Below are positions 1 to 10,058 of a stretch of 23,752 nt of DNA, in pieces (position 1 is the stretch's first letter; each line of letters begins with the position of its first letter). The translations under genes and the position numbers were made by a program. Under the pieces are notes generated by a model, which was given only the letters and a program-made list of their open reading frames with translations, was not told where the DNA came from and did not search any database. Source of the stretch: Jimgerdemannia flammicorona (taxonomy: Eukaryota > Mucoromycota > Endogonomycetes > Endogonales > Endogonaceae); NCBI GenBank assembly GCA_003990745.1, contig RBNI01001197.1:1-23752 (forward strand). The letters are read 5' to 3'.

Positions 1-3000
1 GGTGTGCCACTCCCCCCACCTACACAAACAAAGACCACTTTCTCACCTGCAACACCCACCCTCCCCCCACTCTGCCAATAGATTTTCTCTACTAAACAAT
101 GCCTTTGACCCCCCTGCAACCCCCAACCAAGCCACCAGCCCATCAGGGTGTCTTCTATAAGGCTACACCACCTCAGCAGCCGGACCTCAGAGCCAAGCCT
201 CTGCCCATCCTCAAAAACATATAACCAGTGACTGGCCAGCCCCACCCAAATGGCCAATACCCAGCCTAACGTCAGCCATTCCTTCCCCACCCCCCCCTCC
301 AATCTATCCCTTAAATCCTCCCATCGCCACCACACTCCAGCTCTCTGACCCACTCTCCCCAAATGATCCCCAATGTTCTGCCAAAAGGTACCAAGTACCT
401 CACACACCCCTAGCCAATGTTCAGGCATCTGTATGTATCCCCCTTCCTGCCCTACATTATAGCACTCTTCACAGTTGAAGCAACCTCCCTCAATAAGGTG
501 ACCTGAGTGGAAATTGAGCATGACATTCTGCCTCAGCACATACCACCAGACCACCCAGTACTTTGGTGGCAGCCATCTCCTCACCTCAGCACTCCAGACC
601 CAAATGCTATGCCAGTCCCACTCCTTGCCGATTCCCACTCCTTGCCAACTGCTAGGCCACAGGTCCTGGCCTGGTCTCCGCTGGCATTCGATCCCATCAC
701 CAATGTCAAACTCAATTAGGGGGATGCCCCCCAGTAACACGCAGTCCCATCGCTACATCCCTGGGTCCCAAACTGCCTCCCCTTCATCTCTCTGCCACCT
801 AATTCCAATGCAGCATGCCCCTTCTGCCACTCCCCACTAGAAGCCTTTGAATCACAATTGTCCAGTGTTCTGAAGGCCTACAAGCACTAGGAGATCACCA
901 GTTGAACCTCTCGGAGAGGACCTCATCTTTCAGACTTTCTGCAGTAGGGGGACCCAACCACCCCCTCTCAACTCCACCACTCTCTTCAGCCACCATGCTC
1001 TCAAGCAGTGCAGCCTCTTAGAGAAGTCCATCAGCCCCAGTCCCCCACTTGCCACTGGTAAGGATAAGACCTCCCAGCTGATTTGACTCTGCCTCTCAGC
1101 CCAGATCCACCCCTTGGCCAGCTTCATCAATCTCTTTACTACTCAGGCAGGGAAGTCCAAATGATAAGCCAGATACCACCAATAGACATTCAGAATCGAA
1201 ACTCATCCTGCCTGAGACAATTGGCAGCCCCCCCAACTCCGCAGGGCCTCCTCCCAGATGCCAACCCTCTGCTCCCACCAATGTCGGGGCAGAACTGACC
1301 CATATACTGACAGATAAATACCCAAGTACCAAACCGCCTCGCCAGCAGGGACAATGGTACCAATAATCTCCCCTCCCACCAGACCATTGCCTAACACCAT
1401 TGTCTTGCACTTATACCAATTAAGTCTAGCCCCGGAGTTTGCCTCATACCACTCCACTGTTTCCTTGAGCTTCTCAACATCCGCGATTGATCCCAGGCTG
1501 ACCACTATATAATCCGCAAAAGCCCCTACTTTCCACTCAATGCCAAAGATAGAGAGCCCCACTATCTTCTGCCTGATTCTGTCCATAAAGGGCTCCAGAG
1601 AAAGAGCATACAAAATGGGGGACAGTGGGTCCCCCTGAGGCACCCCCCTACTCAGGGGAAATGCTACCCCTCTGTGTCCATTACATAGAAGTGCAGCCCT
1701 ACTTCCTTCCAGTAGGCTGACCATGGCTGTCCGGAACTGTTGTGGGACCCCAATTCTATCCAAATCTTTCACCAGCCAGACCTGACGCACTCGGTCATAA
1801 GCCTTCTCCTGGTCCAGAAAGACCAGACATCCATCCAGTCCACTGGCTCGTACTCCTTCAATAACTCCATGAACCCATGCTGTGCCATCCCTGATGAGCC
1901 AGCCTCCCACAAATCCCCTCTGCTCATCACCCAGGACTTGCTGGGCCACCTTTTGCAACCTCACAACCACCACCTTGGTAACCAACTTTTGGTCCATATC
2001 TAGTAGCATAATCGGCCTCCAGTTCTTCCATTCCTCTTGCCTTCCTTTGTTCTTATAAAGCAACATTACCAGCCCCAGATCCTGTTCTCCCACCCATCTC
2101 CCCATTTATATAATCCAATCATACAGTGCCATCATCTCTCCCAGTACTCCTGGAACTCTCACCATCTTTTTCCAGAAGTCCCAGGGCAGCCCATCCTCCC
2201 CAGGCACTGTACCTGAGGTTGTTGCAGCAAGAACCTGGCAGATCTCCTTCCTCCTCTTGCACTGGCATTACTAAGTCCCCCAGCCCAATTGCTTGTATAG
2301 GGTGCCAATCCTCCAATACTTGGTCAATGTCCACAGTATCTGCCCCACCCTCCTCCTCACTCCACAATCCACTCCAATACTCCTTTAACAATCCAAGAAT
2401 ATCTTGTACTCCATGCACCAATATACCATCAGCATTTAGCACCCCCTCCCACCTTTGTTGTACCCTTCTTGCCTGAAGAGCTCTTGTGAGAAACTTTGAG
2501 GACCACTCCCCTTCCTCCAACCCCTACCAATGAAGCCATGCCGCCAGACCCTGAACCCTTGCCTCTTCCTCATTCTGCAGCACCTGTTGTAGTTCAACCA
2601 CCTCTATTCTTGCCCTTATCACTCTCCAGTCCTCCTCTCCCTCCAATGTCACCCATCTCACCCAGTCCTCCAAGAGTCTAGTCAGTCTACAAGAAGCCCA
2701 CCACACCCACTGCCTCTTCTATCTCCCAGCCTCCTTACCAGCCTCGCTCCAGAAGGTCCTGGCCATCTCCTTCATCCTCATCCACTGAACACCAACTGGG
2801 GCACCCTCCTGCCTCCAGCATTCCACTCACAGTCGAATGTCTTCAGCCCACTCATCCCACCAGATCTCATCATCTAGTAGGGAGGAATTAAGGCACCAAT
2901 GTCCAGGCCCATCCCCACTTCCCCCAAAATATCCCTGCCCTAAAAGCCCCCAATGATCTGACCATGGACACCATTCCACCTCCAGTGACTTCCAAACATC

Positions 3001-3633
3001 CAAGCCCCAGCAGCTGGCTGTCAGAATCCAATCAATCCTCATCTCCAGGCCCCTGGCCCAGTGCGTGTACACTCTCCTATCCCCCCAACATTCTCTACCT
3101 GCATCCACCAGAGCACTCAGTCTTTCCACTTCCTCCCATACTGCCAGTCCTCCACTCTGCCCCTCAGCTCCTCATCCTCTGTCAGTTCTGTCCCTCAATA
3201 TGTCTCTGACCATATTGAAGTCCCCACTGAGCATGTCTACCCCAAACTCTGCAAGAATCCCACTCTCCTATAGGCCCTTCACCCAATTCACATACTCACC
3301 CCATACCGCAGGGCAGTAATATGAGCCCACTGTAACTGGCTCCCAACCTGTGTATATCCACTCTCCCCAGACCAATCTGTCCCCCCAGCTTCACATATCC
3401 CTTATCTCCCCTTTGCCTTTTCACACCAGAATCCCAACCTTGCCCTTCCAGACTGCCTCACCTCCCTACTCCTTCATCCATTCCAGTCTATCCAAGTCAT
3501 CCTCACACCTGATATCCTGCAAGAGGAAGAGATTGGCCTCCAATCCCTTCAGCCAAGTAAAAATGTTCTTATGCCAATAAGCACCCCATAGCCCATTCAC
3601 ATTCAATGAAAAAATATTGGTTGTACTATTCAT
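1..3633 (-). pseudogene. LINE copy A ORF2 (endonuclease, reverse transcriptase, zinc motif), decayed and partial at window edge
   Basis: The start is the ATG at 3631-3633 (MNSTTNIFSLNVNGLWGAYW), matching copy B. The endonuclease domain shows SLNVNG, a LQD element, SGDFN, a RIDWIL element and a terminal SDHWGLL (about 3600-2850). The RT domain (about 2250-1250) has motif A FLDQEKAYDRV, motif B GVPQGDPLSPILYALSLEP, and a catalytic box reading FADY at 1509-1520 where copy B has FADD. Loss of the second Asp should abolish polymerisation. A conserved GGLGL-DF-CLR-WWLKR block follows (about 1070-990). The C-terminal zinc motif is C-x2-C-x2-C then H-x4-C (about 482-400). A frameshift lies near 2247-2260, and many in-frame stops are present (for example TGA after 1206 and TAA near 2107). 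The last 160 codons to the window edge are stop-free. Confidence 0.9.
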
Positions 3634-3663
3634 AGTGAAAAATGGTGTATTAACAAGCTTTCT

Positions 3664-5688
3664 CTACTGCTCCATGTTCATCTCCTCCTATGCCAAATCC
3701 AGATTATATTCCATGGTCTCCTCCTCCTCTTCAGCCCTCTGAGCCTCCAGTCCAGCCAATAGCTCATTTATCTCCCCATCTGCCTTCTCCTCAAATTCCT
3801 CATGGTACTCCAGGCAGGCTTCCTGCCAGAGCTGCAGTCCATGACACTTGGTCCAGCAGTATTCAGCCCTCTCTCCTGTGACTCCTACCATCTCTGCCTC
3901 CTGCTCCTTATCTACCTCATAGCCCTCCTCCTCCAGATATACCACTAGGATCTCTGCCTTCAATGCCATCACCACCTCTTCCCCCTGCAGAATCCTCGCC
4001 CAATGCTCATTGCTCATCACCCTCAAATCCACCTCACCAAGCTCCTCAGCTGCCAGGTTGTTCATCATCCTGCACATCCAAAGTAGGTTCCCCACCTCCT
4101 TTCCTCTAGGGGTCACCGGTCTCCCACCATCCAGCATTGTGGTGTCAGCCCCAGTACTCGCAGCCTCATTCTACTCCTCTGGGATGTCCACCAGTTCCTC
4201 CTCAACAACTGCCACCACTTGTCCCCCATTTGCTGCCTCCAGAACTCCAAATTGCACTCTCTGGGCCCCCCGCATTAGCACATCCTCCTCCACTCTGTTT
4301 CGGGAAGCTGGGCCCCACCTGATAAGGGGAGTAGGGGTCAGAGAATTCTCCCATGTCTCATCCCAAACCTCCAGCATACCATCTGCATACAGGTCCTTGC
4401 CAGTTGTCTCCCTTTTCTCACCAGTCCCCTTCCCAGCACTCTCGCCACCCTCGTCTGCCCAGACACTCTCTTTGGCCCCCCCTGTGGCCACCATCCTGCT
4501 CGTCTCCTTCTGAGGTCCACCCTTCATCTTTGCCAGCAGTTCCCTCTGCCTCTTATATCCCTGATCTCATTCCCACTGCACCTTACTCACTCGAATCTGC
4601 TTCCCATCCACTACCTCCAAGTGCATCACCTCCTCAAAGGCCCTCCAAGCCTTTGCCCGCCATTCCACTGTACCACTCAGCTCTTCCAGCACTTCCAATA
4701 GGTCCTCTTCCTCCTCCTCACTCCCCTTCATCCTTGTCACCTTGCACACGATTGCCCCCCAGACCATACTAGAAGGCCAGTCCCTTGCCTTCCCAGTTGC
4801 CTCCTTCTCTGCCAACTGAATCCTCACATCCATGTCACCCATCCTGAGCAAGGTCCCCTCTCAGACCCTAAATTCAATATCCACCATCTCGCCATACTCC
4901 ACCATGACCTCCTCAACTCTCTTCCTTGTCTCCATCGCCATCACTGTGGGCACCCCTTTCACCAACAGTTGGACCACTCTGGGGTCCCATTTCAGACATC
5001 AGGCCATCGGTACACATACCTCCCCAACTACCAATCCAACCTTCAATGCTTCCTCCAATGGCTCAGCCTCCTCAAAGCCCACCTCCACTCCCTCCAGTCC
5101 CTTCAAAAACTTTATGGATGCTGCTTCAGCCACCTGCTTAGCAATTAGCCCCAATACCATTTTCACCATCACCACTAGGCCCCAGAAGCACAGTGTCACT
5201 GTGAATGCTGAAATCAATTTCTTGAGTAATGGTGTCACTGCCAGGCCCATTACACCATCCACCAAATCTCCACATCTCCCAAGCCCCAGTTGCTCAGCTG
5301 CACCATCCACAGTCACATCTGGATTTTTTTCCAGATTAGCAGTCCCGTCTCCATCAGCCATCACACTCCCCCCAGCCACTACACCTCCGGTCCCTCTGCC
5401 CCCTTCGCCAAGGGCCACTCCCCCATGTACTGTCACCTTCTCTGCTTTCTTGCCTTTCTTCAACCAATCCTCCAGCCCCGACGCCTACTTCCTCCCCTTC
5501 ACCGTCTCAGCAAAGCTCGCCCTCCCAGATCCCTGTCCTCCACTACCGCCTCCTCCCCTTCCACACCCACCTGCCAGCAGCCCCCTCATACCTCCCCCCA
5601 GGCCAGGGCCTCTCCCCACTTGCTGCCAGTCGAAAGCACTCAGGCCGCCCTGCCCAGTACATACCTCAGATTGCCTGTTGGTCGCCAT
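3664..5688 (-). pseudogene. LINE copy A ORF1 (gag-like RNA-binding protein), broken by in-frame stops
   Basis: This is one continuous reading frame of about 675 codons from the ATG at 5688 (starts MATNRQSEVCTGQG) to the TAG at 3664-3666. The frame is never shifted. It is interrupted by stops at 5485-5487 (TAG), 4999-5001 (TGA), about 4852 (TGA), about 4564 (TGA), about 4168 (TAG) and 3688-3690 (TAG). The N-terminal part is Gly-rich and low complexity. The middle contains a stretch reading VKGVPTVMAMETRKRVEEVM followed by EYGEMVDIEF, which resembles an RRM-like ORF1 fold; that is an inference. The C-terminal third is Glu-rich and probably coiled coil. The start is supported by alignment with the start of copy B ORF1. 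No CCHC knuckle was seen. The protein would bind element RNA in the ribonucleoprotein. It lies just upstream of ORF2, separated by about 30 bp. Confidence 0.85.
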
Positions 5689-5770
5689 GTTGCTAGTCTC
5701 TTTTCTCCAAAACGATGTTGTAGTTGCCTTCGAAATGTTGTGTAACCCGAGAGGTACTGGAGAGAGGATG

Positions 5771-6830
5771 TCATCAAATACTCTATACTTACCAAACTAG
5801 GAAACAACAATATCACTTATGCTCAAAGAAAGAGAAATGTGGAGATATATCTCTATAGTAATGTTATTAAACCTGCTGGCACTTTTCTAAACATATTATA
5901 TACTCCAGAAATCAGTAAAAATCTCTTTTCAATGAGAAAAATAATATTCTGTAGCAATAAAGAGATATATATTCATACATGCAAAGAGGGTAACAATATA
6001 TAATTTATGTAATAATGAGGTAATGACAGCTTTGAAACATAGGTTTTCCTGTGTTGACCCTAAGATATTCGGCTAGCTACTCCTGTTCATGGCGAGTCAA
6101 ACTCTTCCATCGCTAATCTTCTTGTTCCCGGCATTCTAATCCGCATGCTCAATGAATCGATGCGTGTCTTTGTGACGCCAAAAATTTTGATGACTCCCTT
6201 GCTCCGAACATGATCAGAATATGTGAGGGGACGGGTATTGATCACTTCTGGCAGCGACAGCAAGTATTATCAGTGGAACGCAAATTTCCGTTCTTAAAAT
6301 GATGGATGATTTCGATAAATAACGGACGGAGTTTTAGTATACCAAATGGAACACATGCTTGAGAGAAGGAAGTACAATGCAGCCAGATTTTTTAGCAATA
6401 TTTCTAAACCAAATGTCTCTGCCCGACAAGCCCCATACTACTGTTTCCAATTGATATTCATGCCTCTCACTTACAGCGCTCATGTTGTTGCTATAATTAA
6501 GTCCAATATTATGCCCAAACTTTAACGATTCCATTTCTTTTACCCAATATATGAGTGATGGTCAAAAAAAAACAATGTTATATATTACTTTGCTTTTTAT
6601 TAATATATTTTGGCGTGACTTGCGACTAAGGAACGTGTTCTGAAATCGACGCACCCAAAATCATGTCTTGTGGATCGCCGGTTCTACGCAAACTAAAATA
6701 TTGCTATGCAGGATGAAATGGTTCTACGGAAGCTGAAACAGCTTGCGCGTTTCTCATGGGAAGAGAGGGGGTATATGTAAGCTTGCGTACGGAATTATGT
6801 GGCGCGCTTACATTTCGTATTAGTTATTAG
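5771..6830. other. No gene seen; A+T-rich then mixed unique-looking sequence
   Basis: From 5771 to about 6050 the DNA is A+T-rich, with a 12-bp perfect palindrome (GAGATATATCTC, 5842-5853). From about 6050 it contains many CpG dinucleotides, unlike the retroelements around it, but only short ORFs, none with recognisable motifs. Two imperfect copies of ggttctacg followed by a similar A-rich stretch lie near 6680 and 6720. I cannot assign a function. Confidence 0.5.
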
Positions 6831-7174
6831 TTTGTAAATTTGTTTTATCAGTCTTTAAGACTTGGAACTATCGGAAGCCACGTACGTTTGCACGGAACGA
6901 GGCATTTCATGGAATCCGCGTGTTCACAGGTCGCGTTTCAGACACTCCATGGTGGATCTAAAATGCTTTATTTAATTAATTCAATAGCAAGAGGGTCGTC
7001 CTGGAAATGGCCAGTGAAACTTATCTGACTGCGAATTGCTACTTAAGAAAGATGTGTAAACTGCCTTGATCAATAAAAAGGAGAGATATAGGACGGATTT
7101 TTTTTTTGCCTTCAATCATATAATATGAGACCTCTCTATCTCTATAGAGGACTATACTGCCAATTTAACGTCCT
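6831..7174. other. No gene seen; CpG-containing intergenic-like sequence
   Basis: A 62-codon open stretch (6840-7028, plus) has no recognisable domain, no clear start context and no homologue elsewhere in the window, so I do not call it a gene. An imperfect inverted repeat (cctctctatctctatagagg) lies near 7131-7150. Nothing else is supported. Confidence 0.45.
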
Positions 7175-7175
7175 G

Positions 7176-7339
7176 TGGACGATGGAAGACTAATGGCCGT
7201 AAAGAAAAGCCGTAAGCCTGATGAGCTACGCGCGAGTGAACTGTGCGTCATTGGCCCAGCGGAATGTCCAGCAAAGGTGGACGATGGAGGACCGATGGCC
7301 GCTGCGTCGTTAGCCCGGCGGAATGTCGTCAAGCAGAGG
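7176..7339 (+). repeat. Partial tandem duplication, 102-bp and 62-bp units
   Basis: Two head-to-tail units start at 7176 and 7278, both beginning tggacgatgga and both containing a match of the form gacyratggccg. Both end in a similar stretch (ggcccagcggaatgtcc with gcaaagg in the first, agcccggcggaatgtcg with gcagagg in the second). The second unit lacks about 40 bp in its middle. The block is G+C- and CpG-rich compared with its flanks and sits immediately upstream of a tRNA-like signal. An open frame runs through it from a GTG at 7175, but the duplication explains that frame better than coding does. Confidence 0.7.
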
Positions 7340-7340
7340 T

Positions 7341-7430
7341 TAGTGCCTGTGGTGTATCGGTTAGGTTGCGAGCAATCTTATATTAGGTGGCTGGTCTTGC
7401 TGGTCCAGGGGTCAAACCCCGGCTTTTTAT
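7341..7430 (+). ncRNA. tRNA-like Pol III-type signal (tRNA relic or SINE head)
   Basis: A box-like tggtgtatcgg (7350-7360), very close to the D-arm start of tRNA-Glu and tRNA-Asp genes, is followed by a B-box-like gggtcaaaccc (7410-7420) inside a T-arm-like hairpin (caggg gtcaaac cccgg). A run of five T follows at 7424-7428. The D-stem and acceptor stem do not pair properly, so this is not a functional tRNA. It could be a decayed tRNA gene or the head of a tRNA-derived SINE; no SINE tail or target-site duplication was identified. A fold search with a tRNA covariance model would settle it. Confidence 0.35.
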
Positions 7431-7434
7431 TTCC

Positions 7435-8137
7435 GAATTTCTCTATGCACACGTTTTACCATACGCATACCGTTACTTTTTTAAATGTGCATCATTTTCT
7501 AGTATTCGCAACGATCAAGGCCTACTCACATATACATAAAACTGCCACAAAGAGAATAACGGAATTGGAGACTCGAAAAGGATATGCATCGGAGAATACG
7601 TTTAAAGCACATGCAGGTCCCCTTAAATTTATCTGTGCATTAATAATGAGCTCACACAATTAATGGAAATGCCCCATAAAAAAAAATTGGGGAGAGAAAG
7701 ATGTGCATCATGATTTTAAAGATGTCAAATAAAAGGGTCGCCATACGGTTGATAAGGCATGGGGATTTTTCATAGCGAGATAAAGTCCCGGATCATTGTC
7801 CAAGAACAAAATCTCGGGACCCGGAATCCTGAACAGCGCTGTAGCAAAATCCAATCAAAACGAAATTGCTACTATGAAAGGGTAAATAGTGATTCGTAAA
7901 AGCGAGGCCAACCAGCCAAGGAAATAAGCAGATATAGAATAATAAAATTTAGCATTTGTGCTTCTCATATTTCTTAAGATCCCTATCATTGTGAATGTTT
8001 TTTATTGAGATTTGTACCGTTAATTTCTGTTGCCACAAAAGAAAACATCACTTGTGAAGAAAAAAGATGAAGTAAAAGAGAACTTATATATATGTGGAAT
8101 ATCTAAACAGAATCCTAAACATCAACTCCATCATTAT

Positions 8138-8138
<1 letters not shown>
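7435..8138. other. No gene seen between tRNA-like block and poly(A) run
   Basis: Moderately A+T-rich sequence. The open frame entering from 7175 continues to 7663 but has no recognisable motif and uses a GTG start, so I treat it as chance. From about 7670 the sequence has stops in all frames. The stretch ends in the A65 run at 8139. Confidence 0.45.

Positions 8139-8203
<65 letters not shown>
8139..8203 (+). repeat. Uninterrupted poly(A) run, 65 A
   Basis: Sixty-five consecutive A residues are preceded by cattatc and followed by taccattc. A homopolymer this long and this pure is either the tail of a recent retrotransposed sequence whose body would lie upstream on the plus strand, or a slippage-expanded tract. 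Its apparent exact length may be affected by sequencing. I found no target-site duplication flanking it and no element body upstream that I recognise. Confidence 0.95.
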
Positions 8204-8206
<3 letters not shown>

Positions 8207-8520
8207 CATTCAAAAATTAATTGGAGATACTAATACTTGGTTTATTTGATAAGATATTTTGAACTGCAGGAAAGATATAACGATTTCCGAGAGCTCTAAA
8301 TTAGACTTTTATATTTAGCATTGTATAAAAATAAAATTTTATTTAGTTAATATTAAAATGCTAGTTATTAACAACACTTAATTTAGTAGACTGTAAGTAT
8401 GCAAATTTCATACGAATTTCCACATTTTCATCATATACACCTCTCCCCGACATCCTTTACATTCAAAATGATAATGTCTGTATTTGACTCTAGAAGTAAT
8501 ACTCAAAGTCATCTCTATAT
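8204..8520. other. No feature seen; A+T-rich
   Basis: A+T-rich sequence without a convincing ORF, repeat or RNA signal. Confidence 0.5.
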
Positions 8521-8526
8521 ATAACA

Positions 8527-8833
8527 AATTAGAAACAAAGATCTAGTTATATGGGATGAAATCAGTAAGCAATTGCCACCTCCTCTTAAAGGGATGCCAA
8601 CACCACCTCCTCCTACTCCTCCTCCTCGTTGGAATATAAGATCTGTCATGAAGATTTCAAGTCGATCACGTGACTTAAACTATTATTATTTTGCTCATCA
8701 TTTCTTAATATCAGTTTCTGGCACTTGCATTCCGCTTTTTCTACAATTTGAGTATCCCTTTGTTTTGCTCTATCTCATTCTATGTCCAGCAAAGCTTTAC
8801 TTTCTTTCTTCCCCTCCCTCACTCCTAATGTAA
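8527..8833 (+). CDS. Short proline-rich open frame, unrecognised, possibly a gene fragment
   Basis: A frame of about 100 codons is open from just after a TAA near 8524 to the TAA at 8831; the first ATG is at 8573. Before that ATG it reads NKDLVIWDEISKQLPPPLKG, then a run MPTPPPPTPPPRWN, then an aromatic-rich, hydrophobic second half. The second half could contain one or two membrane segments, or may simply be non-coding T-rich DNA. I do not recognise a family. The Pro run and the upstream polar stretch read more like coding than the surroundings. No splice sites or neighbouring exons are evident. It may be an exon remnant of a host gene or chance. Confidence 0.25.
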
Positions 8834-9550
8834 TTCCAGATAAGTATATCGCACAGTCTATTGACCTAATACACATGAATATCCAAACATTTATGTCCTT
8901 TGGGACAAAAATTTATCGCGATATATGCCCGAGCGGATTAATTTGAAACAACAAACTTTGGAAGTTGGTGTGAAGTTCGACTGTTGAACCATATTAAGTC
9001 AGATTGAGTGATGAGCAATTGATACGTCGCTGGGACAATAAATAATGGGCGACGGTATAAAGACTGATGTTTGGCAGCGTTAGGTCGGGCGGAGCGATGA
9101 CACTGGGTCAATACGACGGGAGCTGTTGTACAAACGGGCACGGGCAGTCAGTATTATACTACTCAAACACGGCATTATCTCTGAACAACCAAAGCAAGTG
9201 TGATAAGCCCATACTTCTGTACAAGCTGACGCTTGCAATCCGTTTTGAAATCGGAGCGCAAATTCTTTGAAAAGCTAGTGGACACTTCTTCGTTATTAAT
9301 AGTATTATGAAAAATTTTGTCAAGCACGATCCCCTTTTTTGCTTTAGACATAGAATATAATTAAAATTTTATGATATATTTTCCATCTAAGTAGAAATTC
9401 TTGTTTACAATATATAATCAAGATTCAGTCTTCTATTGTTGCATATGTACAACACATTAATCTTCAACCTGGTCATCACATATTGACATCAACCATAAAA
9501 AGTATTTCAGCCAAGTTCCCACAAGTGCCGTCGACGGCTCCCACACTTAC
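8834..9550. other. No gene seen; mixed A+T-rich and CpG-containing sequence
   Basis: Stops occur in all frames. The block at about 9060-9150 is CpG-rich (gttaggtcgggcggagcg and following) and its two opposite-strand open frames of 67 codons have no recognisable domain. From about 9290 to 9480 it is A+T-rich. On the minus strand this stretch lies where further exons would be expected if the start at 9551-9584 were a gene, but I could not find one. Confidence 0.45.
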
Positions 9551-9584
9551 CTGGTCCGACAGCTAGAATTAGTGGACGAGCCAT
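9551..9584 (-). pseudogene. Possible orphan first exon of an SDR-like oxidoreductase
   Basis: On the minus strand an ATG in good context (cggccATGGc) opens MARPLILAVGP plus one base of a Gly codon, followed directly by a strong 5' splice site (GTAAGT, 9545-9550). Fungal short-chain dehydrogenase/reductase proteins often begin this way, with a beta strand leading into a glycine-rich Rossmann turn (VGPG-x-x-x-G). The exon is only 34 bases, so chance is a real alternative. No downstream exon with the rest of the Gly-rich turn or a YxxxK motif was found in the next kilobase. If real, the gene is truncated or its next exon is far away. Confidence 0.25.
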
Positions 9585-9589
9585 GGCCG

Positions 9590-10058
9590 TTTCCGTCAGG
9601 TGATATACATTAACTCGCCCGACCCAAATCATCTCCCTAATCAACCTTTATAATGATATCAACGTACGTCTCCTCCATCACCGCTGTTTGGAGCGTCGTC
9701 GACTATGAATTAAGGTGCATCTGGCAGCTCCAAATGTGGATGGGTGACAGCGCTCGTTTTGAGTTTATGATGGGGGACAATGGTGTCTATGAAAAGCAGA
9801 GGTGAAAGTAAAGAGGAGTGGATTGAGGCATTGGTTTGTACCTATCGACATAATGGAATCTACATCAAAATGTCACTGACTTTCCCTCTTCCACAATCCT
9901 CACCTTCCTTCACCTTTTGTATACTCCTCTTCGATACTCTCAAACCCCTTGACAGTCTTCGCTACGGCGCCCCACAGACGTTCGACCATGGGGCGAGCAT
10001 AAAAGCTGAAATTCTCAAGTCGAAATTTGTTTTGAGCGATAACATGTGACGAGAATAG
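9590..10058. other. CpG-retaining stretch left of the LTR, no firm gene
   Basis: This is a comparatively CpG-rich stretch (for example ggagcgtcgtcgac near 9690). It has an open frame of 89 codons on the plus strand (9780-10049) with no recognisable domain. If the minus-strand exon at 9551-9584 is real, this would be its 5' UTR and promoter. The stretch ends abruptly at the LTR start at 10059. Confidence 0.4.

Larger units (their letters stand above)
1..5770 (-). mobile_element. LINE copy A (Tad1/L1-like non-LTR retrotransposon), 3' end cut by window edge
   Basis: Read on the minus strand this is a two-ORF non-LTR retrotransposon. A short 5' UTR is followed by ORF1 (about 675 codons) and ORF2 with apurinic-type endonuclease, reverse transcriptase and a C-terminal zinc motif. 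It is colinear with copy B at 11754-17516 along its whole length. The two 5' UTRs align just before the ORF1 ATG (A has agagactagcaacATG, B has ggagactatcaacATG). By alignment only roughly 100-200 bp of 3' tail lie beyond position 1, so its poly(A) and target-site duplication cannot be seen. The 5' boundary near 5770 is estimated from the 88-bp 5' UTR of copy B. The copy is inactive: it has many in-frame stops, at least one frameshift, and a changed RT catalytic residue. The sense strand is strongly G-rich. Confidence 0.93.

Noticed and set aside
4832..5800. 322-codon plus-strand ORF rich in Pro and Ser
   Set aside because: It is the antisense of LINE A ORF1, which has homology to copy B; G-rich sense DNA gives long Pro/Ser antisense frames.
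7175..7663. 162-codon ORF starting at GTG
   Set aside because: It runs across a tandem duplication and a tRNA-like block, has no motif and no ATG in good context.
8030..8233. Small ORF with a poly-lysine run
   Set aside because: The lysines are just the A65 homopolymer translated.
9780..10049. 89-codon ORF next to the LTR
   Set aside because: No recognisable domain, and length within chance for this composition.
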